A DNA stretch of 40,934 bases from NCBI GenBank assembly GCA_964643575.1, contig CAZXTD010000021.1, positions 1-40,934 of the forward strand. Reading direction: 5' to 3'. Shown piece by piece: positions 7,975-16,487 of this stretch (positions are counted from its first letter, which is position 1; the number at the start of each line of letters is the position of its first letter). The position numbers and the translations under genes were made by a program. The notes beneath the pieces are model-generated. The model was not told where the DNA came from, searched no databases, and worked only from the letters and a program-made list of their open reading frames with translations. The stretch is from Glaciecola sp964643575. Lineage in GTDB: Bacteria > Pseudomonadota > Gammaproteobacteria > Enterobacterales > Alteromonadaceae.

Positions 7975-9156
7975 CTATTTCTCTAGTTGCTTCAATAGAC
8001 GTTCACGCCTATTCACATAAACCTGATATCCATTATCGTCTTCAGCAGCAAGTTTTAAAGCTTTGTTAACTTGAGTTAGTGCAGCTTGGTATTGCTTAGC
8101 CTGCTCTAACCCATAGGCTAATCCATTGTATGCATCCGGTGTGTTTGGATATTGCTTAACACCATATGTAAATAGCTCAATCGCTTTTTCTAGATTTTGT
8201 TGGGTGACATAATGATAGCCAAGTTCTCTGATGATGAATTCGGGAGCAACAATTGTTTCTCCTCGTTGATAAGACACTTTTTCGTAGTATTCTTTTATCG
8301 AACCTACATTGCCATCAAAGTCTTGTGATCGCATAAACTCTGAAAAGAAGAGTTGGTGATAGGCTCTAAAACTTGCGGCGCTGCTCACTAAGTTATGTGG
8401 AACATCTCTAAATGTATCGTTTACCCATCGTAGACCTTGTGGTTGGTATACTTTTATCCCATTAATCATATTATCGTAATATGGACGCATGGGTGCGCCC
8501 TCGTTGCCAATGGCTGTGTAAATATAATGGTTAAGGGTTTCTGCGTTTTTTATAAAGTCTACAGTGGATTTTCCGCTCGCCCCATTCGCCCACCATACCG
8601 CCGCACTATATGCTAAAGACGCGTCAAATAATTCAGGTTTTTGCTGTAAAGCGTAAAGTGAAAAAACACCGCCTGCAGACGCGCCGGCAATAATTCGAAA
8701 GTCGTGCACTCGGTATTTGTTTTCAATCAAAGGCATGAGTTCTGTGGTAATAAACTTCAAAAAATTTGCTGCCCCGCCACCAACACCTACAGGACCATTT
8801 GGGTCGCGATTGACTGTAGGGTAAAAATCGCGAAGCCGGTCTGTGTTTTCTATGGCGACAATAATTACTTCAGGCGCTGCGCGCTGAGATTGGAGCTGTT
8901 CCAAAACTGCATTCATCATTACCAAGTTACCAGCACCATCGAGGCGATAAATAACCGGATATTTTTTATCAGGGTTTGCAGTGTATGACTTAGGTAATTG
9001 AACAACAACAGTGCGTTGTTCAGATAAGACTGCCGATAGCAGTTGCTCAGTTATTAGCGTGTATTTAGTTTCAGCAGATACGCTTTGAGAATAAGTGGTA
9101 TTACAAATATATAAAAACAACACCCAGAATATTTTGTTAAGAATTGGTGTATTCAA
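7975..9156 (-). CDS. Secreted esterase-like alpha/beta-hydrolase with C-terminal TPR repeats
   Basis: A 393-residue protein with a signal peptide (about residues 1-28), an esterase D/IroE-like hydrolase domain (about 30-275) and a C-terminal tetratricopeptide region (about 310-390). The nucleophile elbow is GASAGG (Ser160), YPVIYRLDG (66-74) is the oxyanion-side strand and VPHNLV (His254) is the likely catalytic His. The TPR part (GYHYVTQQNLEKAIELF, AYNGLAYGLEQAKQYQAAL) suggests a partner protein. The start is a TTG at 9154-9156 with GAGGGA six bases upstream; no ATG could preserve the signal peptide. It is co-transcribed with the downstream esterase. Substrate unknown. Confidence 0.75.
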   Translation of the reverse strand: MNTPILNKIFWVLFLYICNTTYSQSVSAETKYTLITEQLLSAVLSEQRTVVVQLPKSYTANPDKKYPVIYRLDGAGNLVMMNAVLEQLQSQRAAPEVIIVAIENTDRLRDFYPTVNRDPNGPVGVGGGAANFLKFITTELMPLIENKYRVHDFRIIAGASAGGVFSLYALQQKPELFDASLAYSAAVWWANGASGKSTVDFIKNAETLNHYIYTAIGNEGAPMRPYYDNMINGIKVYQPQGLRWVNDTFRDVPHNLVSSAASFRAYHQLFFSEFMRSQDFDGNVGSIKEYYEKVSYQRGETIVAPEFIIRELGYHYVTQQNLEKAIELFTYGVKQYPNTPDAYNGLAYGLEQAKQYQAALTQVNKALKLAAEDDNGYQVYVNRRERLLKQLEK

Positions 9157-9163
9157 ATTTAGT

Positions 9164-9182
9164 CCCTCAAATTTATTGAGGG
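9164..9182 (-). promoter_or_regulatory. Hairpin enclosing the ribosome-binding site of the TTG-start esterase
   Basis: CCCTCAA and TTGAGGG form a perfect 7-bp stem with a 5-nt loop (9164-9182). On the transcribed minus strand the second arm contains GAGGG, the Shine-Dalgarno sequence for the TTG start at 9156. Folding would hide the ribosome site. There is no T-tract, so this is more likely a translational control element than a terminator. Confidence 0.5.
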
Positions 9183-9312
9183 TTTACGCTAGCATATTTG
9201 TTTGTAAAAATATTTCTTTTTGCAATTCATCTGATAGAAATTAGGTGACTTTTCTCAATGGATGGTGCTGATAATGTACCTATCCGAGAACCTGGAATAA
9301 AGCGAGTAAGAA

Positions 9313-10482
9313 TTATATACCACCACAATCCACATATTGGTCGGAAGCTCGAAATGCCATCACTTCATCTTCAAGTGGTGCGAAAGCACCAGTCTCGCCT
9401 AGTATTGCTGTATTTGTTATATACACTCTGAGTAACTTTTCGTATTGGAATACAGTCTTTGACACATCGAGTAGTTTCTTAGACTCATCTGACAAATATT
9501 TGGGCTGAAGCTTATTCGAGCGTTGCTCCAATATTTCGAGTAATTCCGTATTGCCTTCTGCTCGATATACATAGCTCTGTAACGCAATCCCCATTTGTTT
9601 AGATAACAAATCGTGCGATTTTTGCTCAAGCATTGTGGCTAAGTCTAGACATCCTTGGGTATATTTATCTTTATCTAGATTACCTCTACACCATTCGCTT
9701 GTTTTGTTATGCGAAGGTAATCTTGTAGTATTGTAGTAAAGCAACGCACGAGTGACATTACTGTTGTAACTCCCAATACCCGCTTTTTCCATTGCATTTG
9801 TATATGCGGTAATAAAAAGATAAGAATAAAAACTCGAATATTTGCTTTGTTTAACTTGTTCTATCGCGTTAAAGACTAAATCGTCTTGCTCAGTCTTTAA
9901 GTAATAATCAGTTGCTCTTAACCAAAGTTCACTGTCATTTTTATGCTGTGAGGTAAGACTCTCAATCAAATCGTTATCGCAAAGTTCATATTGAGAAAGA
10001 ACAGTGCAGGTGTGCAATATTTCTTGGGCGATCAGAGGTTCTTCAATTAAGTCTAAATCCAAAAGCGCATCTAGTTTAAGTTGGCCGACTTCTTTAACCT
10101 CTGATGGCTTGGGATATGTCATATTATTAAAAATGGTGTAGGCAATTTTATCATCTTTAATTGCCGAATTTTTTAATGTGTCTACATATATATCTTGTTT
10201 TTCTGCAAGTTTCTCAGCGTATTCTTGGTCAAAAGAATAACACTCACCATAGTCAAATATTTGCATTGAATCGCTTACATCTGAATGAGTTGGTGGAGAA
10301 GATTGATTTTCGGTCTCACTTTCAAACGAAGTATTTATTTCTTTATCTGCGGCCTTGTTAATTGCACTGCGATTAACACTACTATCAACGGTTTTGTCTG
10401 TCGCAGACTTACTTAAGAAAAAGAGGTAAGACACAGAGCTGATAACAGCAACAGCAATAATTAAACAAAGTGTTTTTTTCAT
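9313..10482 (-). CDS. Unrecognised exported or membrane-anchored protein
   Basis: I do not recognise this 389-residue protein. It starts with a Lys-Lys and a single hydrophobic segment (about residues 5-24), either an uncleaved anchor or a signal peptide. A Ser/Asn/Glu-rich linker follows (about 25-70), then a region predicted to be mostly helical. After the anchor there are six cysteines (GECYSF, HTCTVL, ELCDND, EWCRG, QGCLD and a C-terminal DCGGI), which fits disulfide bonds in the periplasm. The Ala/Leu/Tyr pattern from about 110 to 350 resembles helical-repeat (TPR- or Sel1-like) scaffolds without a clear repeat consensus. It lies 156 bp upstream of the esterase pair in the same direction. 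Confidence 0.6.
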   Translation of the reverse strand: MKKTLCLIIAVAVISSVSYLFFLSKSATDKTVDSSVNRSAINKAADKEINTSFESETENQSSPPTHSDVSDSMQIFDYGECYSFDQEYAEKLAEKQDIYVDTLKNSAIKDDKIAYTIFNNMTYPKPSEVKEVGQLKLDALLDLDLIEEPLIAQEILHTCTVLSQYELCDNDLIESLTSQHKNDSELWLRATDYYLKTEQDDLVFNAIEQVKQSKYSSFYSYLFITAYTNAMEKAGIGSYNSNVTRALLYYNTTRLPSHNKTSEWCRGNLDKDKYTQGCLDLATMLEQKSHDLLSKQMGIALQSYVYRAEGNTELLEILEQRSNKLQPKYLSDESKKLLDVSKTVFQYEKLLRVYITNTAILGETGAFAPLEDEVMAFRASDQYVDCGGI

Positions 10483-10628
10483 GGATAAGTGATAGTCATT
10501 TTAGTGAAAATTATACTTACTATAATCTGGTATCGGCTCAATAATGCATTGCTATATCCAAAGGTTGAGTCACCTTTGCCATTAACCTCTACCATACTTA
10601 AACAAAACCACTATCAACCAAAGAAATA

Positions 10629-11501
10629 TCATTTTTTATAGTTCATCTGGTTAGGTTGATATCCGCTTTTGCTTTGACTAGCACTTGGTGAAGCTCCATT
10701 GTCACTCGGGCTCACAATTTGCTGAGTAATTGGCTTACGACGGCTGGGCCCTTGAAAATGCACCTGATAGGTTTCGTATTCACGGATAGACTCAAAGCAA
10801 TATCGGCCTATTGCGCTTTCGAGGTCGGGTAGGGAATGGTTGGTGATCATAATGCAGTTTTTATTAGCACTGCGGCGTTGGCGCAATAGATTGCCTAACC
10901 AAGATTGCGCGTTCTTTTTAAGGACGGTCTCGTTAACGCATACTTCGTCGAGTATCAGTAAGTCGACATCAAGCAATTGCTGCGCAACTTCACGATAACG
11001 CAAAGAAGCTTTATCTTCTGCTTGGTAGTCGTACGAGAATAAGCGCATGTCTAGAAGGGTTTGTAATTGTCGATATAGCACGCTGGTTTCGTACTTGTTG
11101 ATAAGCTCGTGCGCAATTGCGCCTGCAATATGAGATTTACCGCGGCCATAATCGCCATAAAACAACATCATGTGCGAGCGGCTTTGGCGCCACTTAGGGT
11201 CTTTGTGTGCAGCAATAAATGAGCGCGCTATGCTAACGGCTTCAATCACGTCTTGTGCATCTTCTTGTAAGTTATCAAATACCCACTTAGGATTAAGTTC
11301 AGAACGCCCGTGAAGCTGCTCTATACGCTTCTTTTTGGTTTGTTGCTGCAGTTGCTTAAGCTCTGCGTTGGCCTGGGCTTCAAACTCAGCTCTGTTCTTT
11401 TTGTAATCAAACTCGGGTATGTCGATGTTGCGAGCGCTGGCATCTCGGTCTAAGCCCATTACGCCTTTGAGTTCTGCAATTCTTTGTTCTAAAGTTTTCA
11501 T
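10629..11501 (-). CDS. DnaC-like replicative helicase loader (AAA+ ATPase)
   Basis: A 290-residue AAA+ protein of the DnaC/IstB type, which loads DnaB helicase onto origin or restart DNA. It has a helical N-terminal region (1-70) where DnaC binds DnaB, Walker A GDYGRGKS (116-123), Walker B LLILDEV (181-187), a sensor I Asn in MITNHS (about 221) and an arginine-finger region ESIRE (about 237-241). The C-terminal tail (about 255-290) is polar. It lies 71 bp downstream of the DnaT-like gene, about 4 kb from oriC. An IstB transposon helper is an alternative, but no transposase is near and the DnaT-like partner argues for replication. Confidence 0.85.
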   Translation of the reverse strand: MKTLEQRIAELKGVMGLDRDASARNIDIPEFDYKKNRAEFEAQANAELKQLQQQTKKKRIEQLHGRSELNPKWVFDNLQEDAQDVIEAVSIARSFIAAHKDPKWRQSRSHMMLFYGDYGRGKSHIAGAIAHELINKYETSVLYRQLQTLLDMRLFSYDYQAEDKASLRYREVAQQLLDVDLLILDEVCVNETVLKKNAQSWLGNLLRQRRSANKNCIMITNHSLPDLESAIGRYCFESIREYETYQVHFQGPSRRKPITQQIVSPSDNGASPSASQSKSGYQPNQMNYKK

Positions 11502-11572
11502 AATGCTGTTTGTTTCATCTTTTTGCTATTTTCATTTCAAGCTGCCTCTAGAGCCAATCTTAAAATGCTTAG

Positions 11573-12220
11573 TTATATTTGGTCTTTGTATTGTTCTATC
11601 AGTTTCTTAACATTGTCGTCAAATACAATGCCAGCACTTGGCGTTACATACTGATGCCCAGCTGCGGTTTTTTGCTCAGCTAGAGGTTTGCGTTGCCGAC
11701 GCTGTTTCAAATGGATAACTAACTTTTGCGTCCATTGGTATTCTGTACATTGACTATCTACTCTTCCTAGCCAATATGCAATAAATTCACCGAGTTCGTC
11801 AGCACTGTACTCGGTCTCTATTAGTCCTATTAACTGACACAAATCGTTAAACACAGAATCAATCGGACGCCAGTCTAAGCGCATGGGTTTATGCTGGCTA
11901 TGAAACTGTGGGTTTTCGATAGACTGAGGCAGTTCGGTTAATGGCAATGTTAAAATTTGGTTGTGCAGTGACTTGGTAAAATCGGTGCCTTCAGGTACTT
12001 GAACCAATCCCACTTTATGCAATTCTTTTATGATTGCGCTTACTTGTCGACCAAGAGTAATCACTTCTTTTTTGTTGTTAACGAGGTCGATTATTCCTTT
12101 GTTATTAACGGTGACTTTTTGTGAACCGCTCGACAACTGCGGGCGCAAATAAATGCAATAAACAACGCGCGCTAAATTACTTAGCGGTGTGTTAAGGGTT
12201 TCTAGCTCGAGTTGGTTCAC
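11573..12220 (-). CDS. DnaT-like primosomal protein
   Basis: A 215-residue protein with the features of DnaT C-terminal ssDNA-binding domains: an LDWRP motif (115-119) before the core, then FIAYWLGR (146-153) and YQWTQKLVIHLKQ (161-173), and a basic RQRKP tail. The N-terminal 95 residues look like a winged-helix-type fold, possibly for oligomerisation. DnaT works with PriA, PriB and DnaC in replication restart, so the adjacent DnaC-like gene supports the call. The start is GTG at 12218-12220, overlapping the mioC stop by four bases (GTGA), which implies translational coupling. Sequence similarity to E. coli DnaT is limited. Confidence 0.72.
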   Translation of the reverse strand: MNQLELETLNTPLSNLARVVYCIYLRPQLSSGSQKVTVNNKGIIDLVNNKKEVITLGRQVSAIIKELHKVGLVQVPEGTDFTKSLHNQILTLPLTELPQSIENPQFHSQHKPMRLDWRPIDSVFNDLCQLIGLIETEYSADELGEFIAYWLGRVDSQCTEYQWTQKLVIHLKQRRQRKPLAEQKTAAGHQYVTPSAGIVFDDNVKKLIEQYKDQI

Positions 12221-12654
12221 GCTTTAAGTGCACTTATGTTTTTTTCGAGCCAAGCAACAGCTGCATCTTCAGGAATAGGGTGGTGTAAAACATCAATTTG
12301 ATATACCGGTAAAACCATAGTCGCGCCAGAATCTTTCAGAATAGTTTCCATGGTGGCCGACCCTTCGCAAAAGGTGTCGTAGCTTGAATCACCTAAACCG
12401 ATAATCACTGCTTTTGTACCCTTTAAGTCTTTTTTTGAGAGGTCTTCAGCAAAGCTTTGAATGTTGTCGGGCAGGTCACCCGCGCCGTGAGTAGATGTGA
12501 CTATGAGTAAAAATTGAGCAAAATCGATGTTATCAACACTCGGCGTAAAATGGCAAGTAGACTCAAAACCTTGGGTTTTTAACATGTCGGCTAAGGCTTC
12601 TGCTACGTATTCGCTCGCACCTAAAACCGAGCCCACGGCTATTTCAATTTTCAT
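12217..12654 (-). CDS. mioC: MioC-type flavodoxin
   Basis: A 145-residue flavodoxin (E. coli MioC 147) that binds FMN and is reported to support biotin synthase. The FMN phosphate loop is degenerate relative to long-chain flavodoxins (GSVLGASEYVAEAL, about residues 7-20). THGAGDLPDN (55-64) and GLGDSSYDTFCEG (86-98) are the other two FMN loops. In E. coli, mioC lies next to oriC and its transcription enters the origin. Here it is 5.5 kb away. It is 3 bp after mnmE and overlaps the DnaT-like gene, so the three are one operon. Confidence 0.93.
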   Translation of the reverse strand: MKIEIAVGSVLGASEYVAEALADMLKTQGFESTCHFTPSVDNIDFAQFLLIVTSTHGAGDLPDNIQSFAEDLSKKDLKGTKAVIIGLGDSSYDTFCEGSATMETILKDSGATMVLPVYQIDVLHHPIPEDAAVAWLEKNISALKA

Positions 12655-12657
12655 ATT

Positions 12658-14058
12658 TTATTTCCCTATACAAAACGATGAGAATATTTTACCTAGCAAA
12701 TCGTCAGAGCTAAATTCGCCTGTGATTTCGTTTAAAAAATCTTGGGCAATACGCAGCTCTTCTGCAAGAAGTTCGCCTGCCATATTTAATTCAAGTTGGT
12801 CCTTGCCTTGCTCGATATGCACTAATGCTTGAGTAAGTGCCGTGATATGACGCTGGCGGGCGATCACTTGGTCTTCACCTGCTTGTTCAAAACCCATGCA
12901 AGCTTTTAAATGCTCGCTCAAATATTGGATGCCTTCTTGCTGTTTTGCCGATAAGCGCACTACGGGATATTTTTGTGAGCTGTCGAAACCGGCTGCTTCG
13001 CCGCTAAGGTCGCACTTATTGCGTACAACGGTAATTGCGGTGTTGGCGGGTAACTTTGCATAAAAATCGGGCCAGATAGTTTCAGGTTGCTCGCCCTTTT
13101 CCTGTGCTGCATCGACCATAAACAAAACTTGATCGGCTTGTTCGATTTCTTTCCAAGCGCGCTCTATGCCGATTTGTTCGACTACGTCAGCATCGTCGCG
13201 CAAACCTGCTGTGTCTATAATGTGCAGCGGCATGCCATCTATGTGGATATGTTCTTTAAGTACATCACGAGTTGTACCGGCAATATCGGTCACTATTGCG
13301 GTCTCTTTGCCCGCTAAGGCGTTAAGCAAACTTGATTTACCTGCGTTTGGCCTGCCCACTATCACTACTTGCATGCCATCGCGTAATAAAGAACCTTGTT
13401 TTGCTTGGTGCATAATATTGCTGTGCAGTGCGAGTATGTCGTGCAAATGTCCTTGCACAATACCATCAGCTAAAAAGTCGATTTCTTCCTCAGGAAAATC
13501 AATCGCTGCTTCTACATACATACGCAAGTGTATAACTTTATCCACCAAGGTATGAATGCGCGATGAAAACTCTCCCTGCATCGAGCGAAGCGCGCTTTTA
13601 GCTGCTTGGGTAGATGAGGCGTTAATTAAGTCAGCAATAGCTTCTGCTTGGGTCAAATCCATTTTATCGTTTAAAAAGGCCTGCTCACTAAACTCCCCAG
13701 GTTTTGCTAAACGAGCTAAGCCAGTTTGCAAGCATCGCTCAAGCAGTAATTGCATAACGACTTGCCCACCGTGGCCTTGTAGTTCGAGCACGTCTTCACC
13801 TGTAAACGAATTAGGGTTATTAAAGAAAAGAGCAATGCCTTGGTCTATCACTTTATTATTTTCGTCATAAAAGGGCTGATAGATGACTTTTCGTGCTGGC
13901 GGGCACTTGCCTAATATCTGCTCTCCAATCGCTTTTGCATTTGGACCAGATACTCGCACTATACCCACACTACCTCTTCCAGGCGCAGTGGCTTGAGCAA
14001 CAATGGTGTCGTTACTCACAACATCATGAGTCTTATAAACAGGGCTTGCTTCAGTCAT
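12658..14058 (-). CDS. mnmE: tRNA modification GTPase MnmE (TrmE)
   Basis: The GTPase partner of MnmG in wobble-uridine modification. The start is the ATG at 14058 (MTEASPVYKT), giving 466 residues (E. coli 454); an open frame continues upstream to 14151 but would overlap yajQ and adds a segment foreign to the family. Motifs: N-terminal tetrahydrofolate-binding domain with TIVAQATAPGRGSVGIVRVSG, G1 GRPNAGKS (235-242), G2 DIAGTTRD, G3 DTAGLRDDADVVEQIG, G4 NKCDLS, and the C-terminal CIGK whose Cys is catalytic or structural. It lies 10 bp after yajQ and 3 bp before mioC. Confidence 0.97.
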   Translation of the reverse strand: MTEASPVYKTHDVVSNDTIVAQATAPGRGSVGIVRVSGPNAKAIGEQILGKCPPARKVIYQPFYDENNKVIDQGIALFFNNPNSFTGEDVLELQGHGGQVVMQLLLERCLQTGLARLAKPGEFSEQAFLNDKMDLTQAEAIADLINASSTQAAKSALRSMQGEFSSRIHTLVDKVIHLRMYVEAAIDFPEEEIDFLADGIVQGHLHDILALHSNIMHQAKQGSLLRDGMQVVIVGRPNAGKSSLLNALAGKETAIVTDIAGTTRDVLKEHIHIDGMPLHIIDTAGLRDDADVVEQIGIERAWKEIEQADQVLFMVDAAQEKGEQPETIWPDFYAKLPANTAITVVRNKCDLSGEAAGFDSSQKYPVVRLSAKQQEGIQYLSEHLKACMGFEQAGEDQVIARQRHITALTQALVHIEQGKDQLELNMAGELLAEELRIAQDFLNEITGEFSSDDLLGKIFSSFCIGK

Positions 14059-14068
14059 TTGAGCTTTA

Positions 14069-14551
14069 TTAATCGCGGAAGTTATTAAACTGCAAAGGCT
14101 GACCAAAATCTTCGGCTTTAAGCACGGCCATGACAGACTGTAAATCGTCACGCTTTTTACCGGTTACGCGCAGTTTATCGCCTTGGATAGATGCCTGTAC
14201 TTTGAGTTTTTTATCTTTTATTAACTTGACCATTTTTTTAGCAGTGGGTTGGTCTAAGCCTTGTTTAAAACCAATGGTTTGCTTGAACGTTTTGCCTGTG
14301 TGGTCAATTTTTAGCGGGTCTAGTGCAGAGGTATCTACTCCTCGCTTTGAGCAAGCGTCACGCAACATACTTTGCATCTGCTGTAGCTGAAACTCAGCTT
14401 GAGCTTTCATAACTACGGTTTCTTCTACAAATTCAAAGCTTGCCTCAACACCTTTAAAGTCAAAGCGGGTGGATAGGTCACGGTTGGCGTTGTCGACCGC
14501 ATTTTTGGTTTCTACGTTATCAAGTTCTGATACGACGTCGAATGAAGGCAT
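14069..14551 (-). CDS. yajQ: YajQ-family nucleotide-binding protein
   Basis: A 160-residue protein of the YajQ/UPF0234 family (E. coli 163). It starts MPSFDVVSE and contains NANRDLSTRFDFKG, TFKQTIGFKQGLDQPTAKK and the C-terminal DFGQPLQFNNFRD, all family hallmarks. Members bind nucleotides; a Xanthomonas member is reported to bind c-di-GMP, which may matter given the two diguanylate cyclases in this window. In E. coli yajQ is far from the origin, while here it leads mnmE by 10 bp and so likely shares its transcript. A strong terminator separates it from yidC. Confidence 0.95.
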   Translation of the reverse strand: MPSFDVVSELDNVETKNAVDNANRDLSTRFDFKGVEASFEFVEETVVMKAQAEFQLQQMQSMLRDACSKRGVDTSALDPLKIDHTGKTFKQTIGFKQGLDQPTAKKMVKLIKDKKLKVQASIQGDKLRVTGKKRDDLQSVMAVLKAEDFGQPLQFNNFRD

Positions 14552-14644
14552 AGGGGTATCTCCGGCAGTGATGTAATTGTTATTTGAGTATTATCTCTGT
14601 AGTTGGCTGTATGTGCAAACCAATGGTGCTTATTTGTTTGAGCT

Positions 14645-14682
14645 AAAAAAAAGACTCACACTAGTAAATTAGGCGAGTCTTT
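14645..14682 (-). terminator. Intrinsic terminator after yidC
   Basis: On the minus strand, AAAGACTC (from 14682) and GAGTCTTT (to 14650) form an 8-bp stem around a 17-nt loop, followed by a run of eight T to 14645. It ends the rpmH-rnpA-yidD-yidC transcript 58 bp after the yidC stop, so yajQ-mnmE-mioC probably has its own promoter in 14552-14644. Confidence 0.78.
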
Positions 14683-14739
14683 TATATTTATGTTTTTACT
14701 AAAGATAAGAAGCAAGGAACAAACTGTTTTTACGCAGTG

Positions 14740-16437
14740 TTACTTAACCTTCATGCCACGTTTTTCCATCGACGCGTAAATAATCTTTGCTTGGGTTAAA
14801 GTAACCAAGTTACTGATCAACCAATAAAGCACCAAACCTGCGGGGAAGAAGAAGAAGAAAACGCCCATTGCCACCGGCATATACTGCAATAGCTTTTGCT
14901 GTAGCGGGTCTTGAATAGTCATTGGCTGTAATCGTTGTAATAAATACATACTGAAAGCTGTCAATATTGGTAATACAAACCATGGATCGGGTATAGATAA
15001 GTCTGTAATCCAAAATACGAAGTCGGCATGACGTAGTTCAACACTTTCCAGAAGTACCCAATATAACGCTAGGAAAATTGGCATTTGCAGCAGCACAGGG
15101 AAGCAACCTCCCATAGGGTTTACTTTCTCTTTTTTGTACAACTCCATCATGGCTTGAGATTTCTTTTGTCTGTCGTCGCCAAAGCGGTCGTTTAAAGCAG
15201 TGATTTTAGGAGCAAGGGCTCGCATTTTTGCCATGGACTCATATTGCTTTTTGGTTAGCCAGTACATGGCACCCTTTACGATTAAGGTGATCATGATAAT
15301 TGCTAAGCCCCAGTTACCTAAGAAGCTATGTAGCCATTGCAGCAAAGCAAAAAGAGGGTCTGAAATAAACCACAAAATACCGTAGTCAACGGTGTAGTTT
15401 AAGTTTTCGGCTAAGTCTGCCAAGGTATCTTGGTCTTTTGGCCCAACGTAGAGTTGGCTCGAAAGTGTTGCAGAACTATTAGCCGGTATAGCAACGGTCT
15501 CGCCTTTAAACAAGATAACTGCGTAGTTGTTTTGATAGGTGACGGCTTGAATGGTATTCGTTTGGTCTTGAGGTGGCACCCATGCCGCTACAAAGTAATG
15601 CTCAATCATTGCAGCCCAGCCACCAACGGTCGACTTGTTGAGTTTTTCACCTTGGATATCGTTAAACGCTAGTTTCTCAAAACGGTCGTCGCTGGTTGAG
15701 TAAGCCGTGCCGCGGTAGATGGGCATAAACATGCTGCTACCTTCAACCTCGTTAGTCGTTTGAACTAACTGACCATACTGCTGAACGGTTGCGGTTTCGT
15801 TTTTGTTATTTTCAACGAGGTAGTCGAGTTGAATGGTGTGGCTGTCGCGGTTAAAGGTGTAGGTTTTAGTTACTTTTACGCCTTTGTCTGATTGCCATGT
15901 TAATGGAATCATTAAGCTGTCACCGTCTAGGGTATAGCTTGTTGCTTGTGCTTGGTAACGAGGTCTGCCTTGAGCGGTATCTGTGCCGTCAGCGCCAATT
16001 AAACCGCTACGGGCAACGTGTAGTAATGCGTCTTCAGGCTTTAATAGTGGATAAGAGTCGTCTGAGCCTTGTGTTATAGGAAACTTTTTAAGGTGGGCTT
16101 TAATAATGTCGCCGCCAATTAAGTTTATTTGAGCACTAAAGGTGTCGGTTTCAACGGTGAGGATATTATCTGTATTAGTGACGGCCTCTGGCATTACTGG
16201 TTGTTGTACGTCTGAAGCTTGTGGTACCAGCCCTGTGCTTTCGCTTATGGTAGGAGCAGGGATTGAACTGTTTTGATTACTCGCCGACGGAATCCCTAAA
16301 TCTTGGGTTTGTTGATTTTGTACACTGCTTTGCACAGGTGCAACAGTCGGTTCGCCATAGGTTTCATTGTACTCTGTCCATAGTAAGAAACTCACTAAGA
16401 GTAGGCCTATAATTAATATACTTCTTTGGGATTCCAT
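14740..16437 (-). CDS. yidC: Membrane protein insertase YidC
   Basis: YidC inserts and folds inner-membrane proteins, alone or with SecYEG; F0 subunit c is a classic client. It has 565 residues (E. coli 548). TM1 is at about residues 7-21 (ILIIGLLLVSFLLW), a Gln/Ser/Pro-rich linker follows (about 30-85), then the large periplasmic beta domain (about 90-340) and the conserved five-TM core (about 355-560) with KKEKVNPMGGCFPVLLQMPIFLALYWVL. The phenylalanine-rich GVFFFFFPAGLVLYW helix is normal for the family. It follows yidD by 50 bp. Confidence 0.97.
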   Translation of the reverse strand: MESQRSILIIGLLLVSFLLWTEYNETYGEPTVAPVQSSVQNQQTQDLGIPSASNQNSSIPAPTISESTGLVPQASDVQQPVMPEAVTNTDNILTVETDTFSAQINLIGGDIIKAHLKKFPITQGSDDSYPLLKPEDALLHVARSGLIGADGTDTAQGRPRYQAQATSYTLDGDSLMIPLTWQSDKGVKVTKTYTFNRDSHTIQLDYLVENNKNETATVQQYGQLVQTTNEVEGSSMFMPIYRGTAYSTSDDRFEKLAFNDIQGEKLNKSTVGGWAAMIEHYFVAAWVPPQDQTNTIQAVTYQNNYAVILFKGETVAIPANSSATLSSQLYVGPKDQDTLADLAENLNYTVDYGILWFISDPLFALLQWLHSFLGNWGLAIIMITLIVKGAMYWLTKKQYESMAKMRALAPKITALNDRFGDDRQKKSQAMMELYKKEKVNPMGGCFPVLLQMPIFLALYWVLLESVELRHADFVFWITDLSIPDPWFVLPILTAFSMYLLQRLQPMTIQDPLQQKLLQYMPVAMGVFFFFFPAGLVLYWLISNLVTLTQAKIIYASMEKRGMKVK

Positions 16438-16487
16438 AACAGTCTCATGTAATTATAATTTGCTTAAAATGCGCGTATGAATTTTTT

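Noticed and set aside
10629..11501. IstB transposition helper and thus an insertion sequence
   Set aside because: No IstA-type transposase, terminal repeats or target duplication seen; the DnaT-like neighbour supports a replication role.
13087..13870. Plus-strand open frames of up to 129 codons opposite mnmE
   Set aside because: Shadows of the conserved MnmE GTPase frame; rich in Ser/Cys as expected for antisense translation and lacking any motif.
14059..14151. Longer mnmE start at 14151
   Set aside because: Would overlap yajQ by more than 80 bp and adds a non-conserved segment; the ATG at 14058 begins where the family begins.
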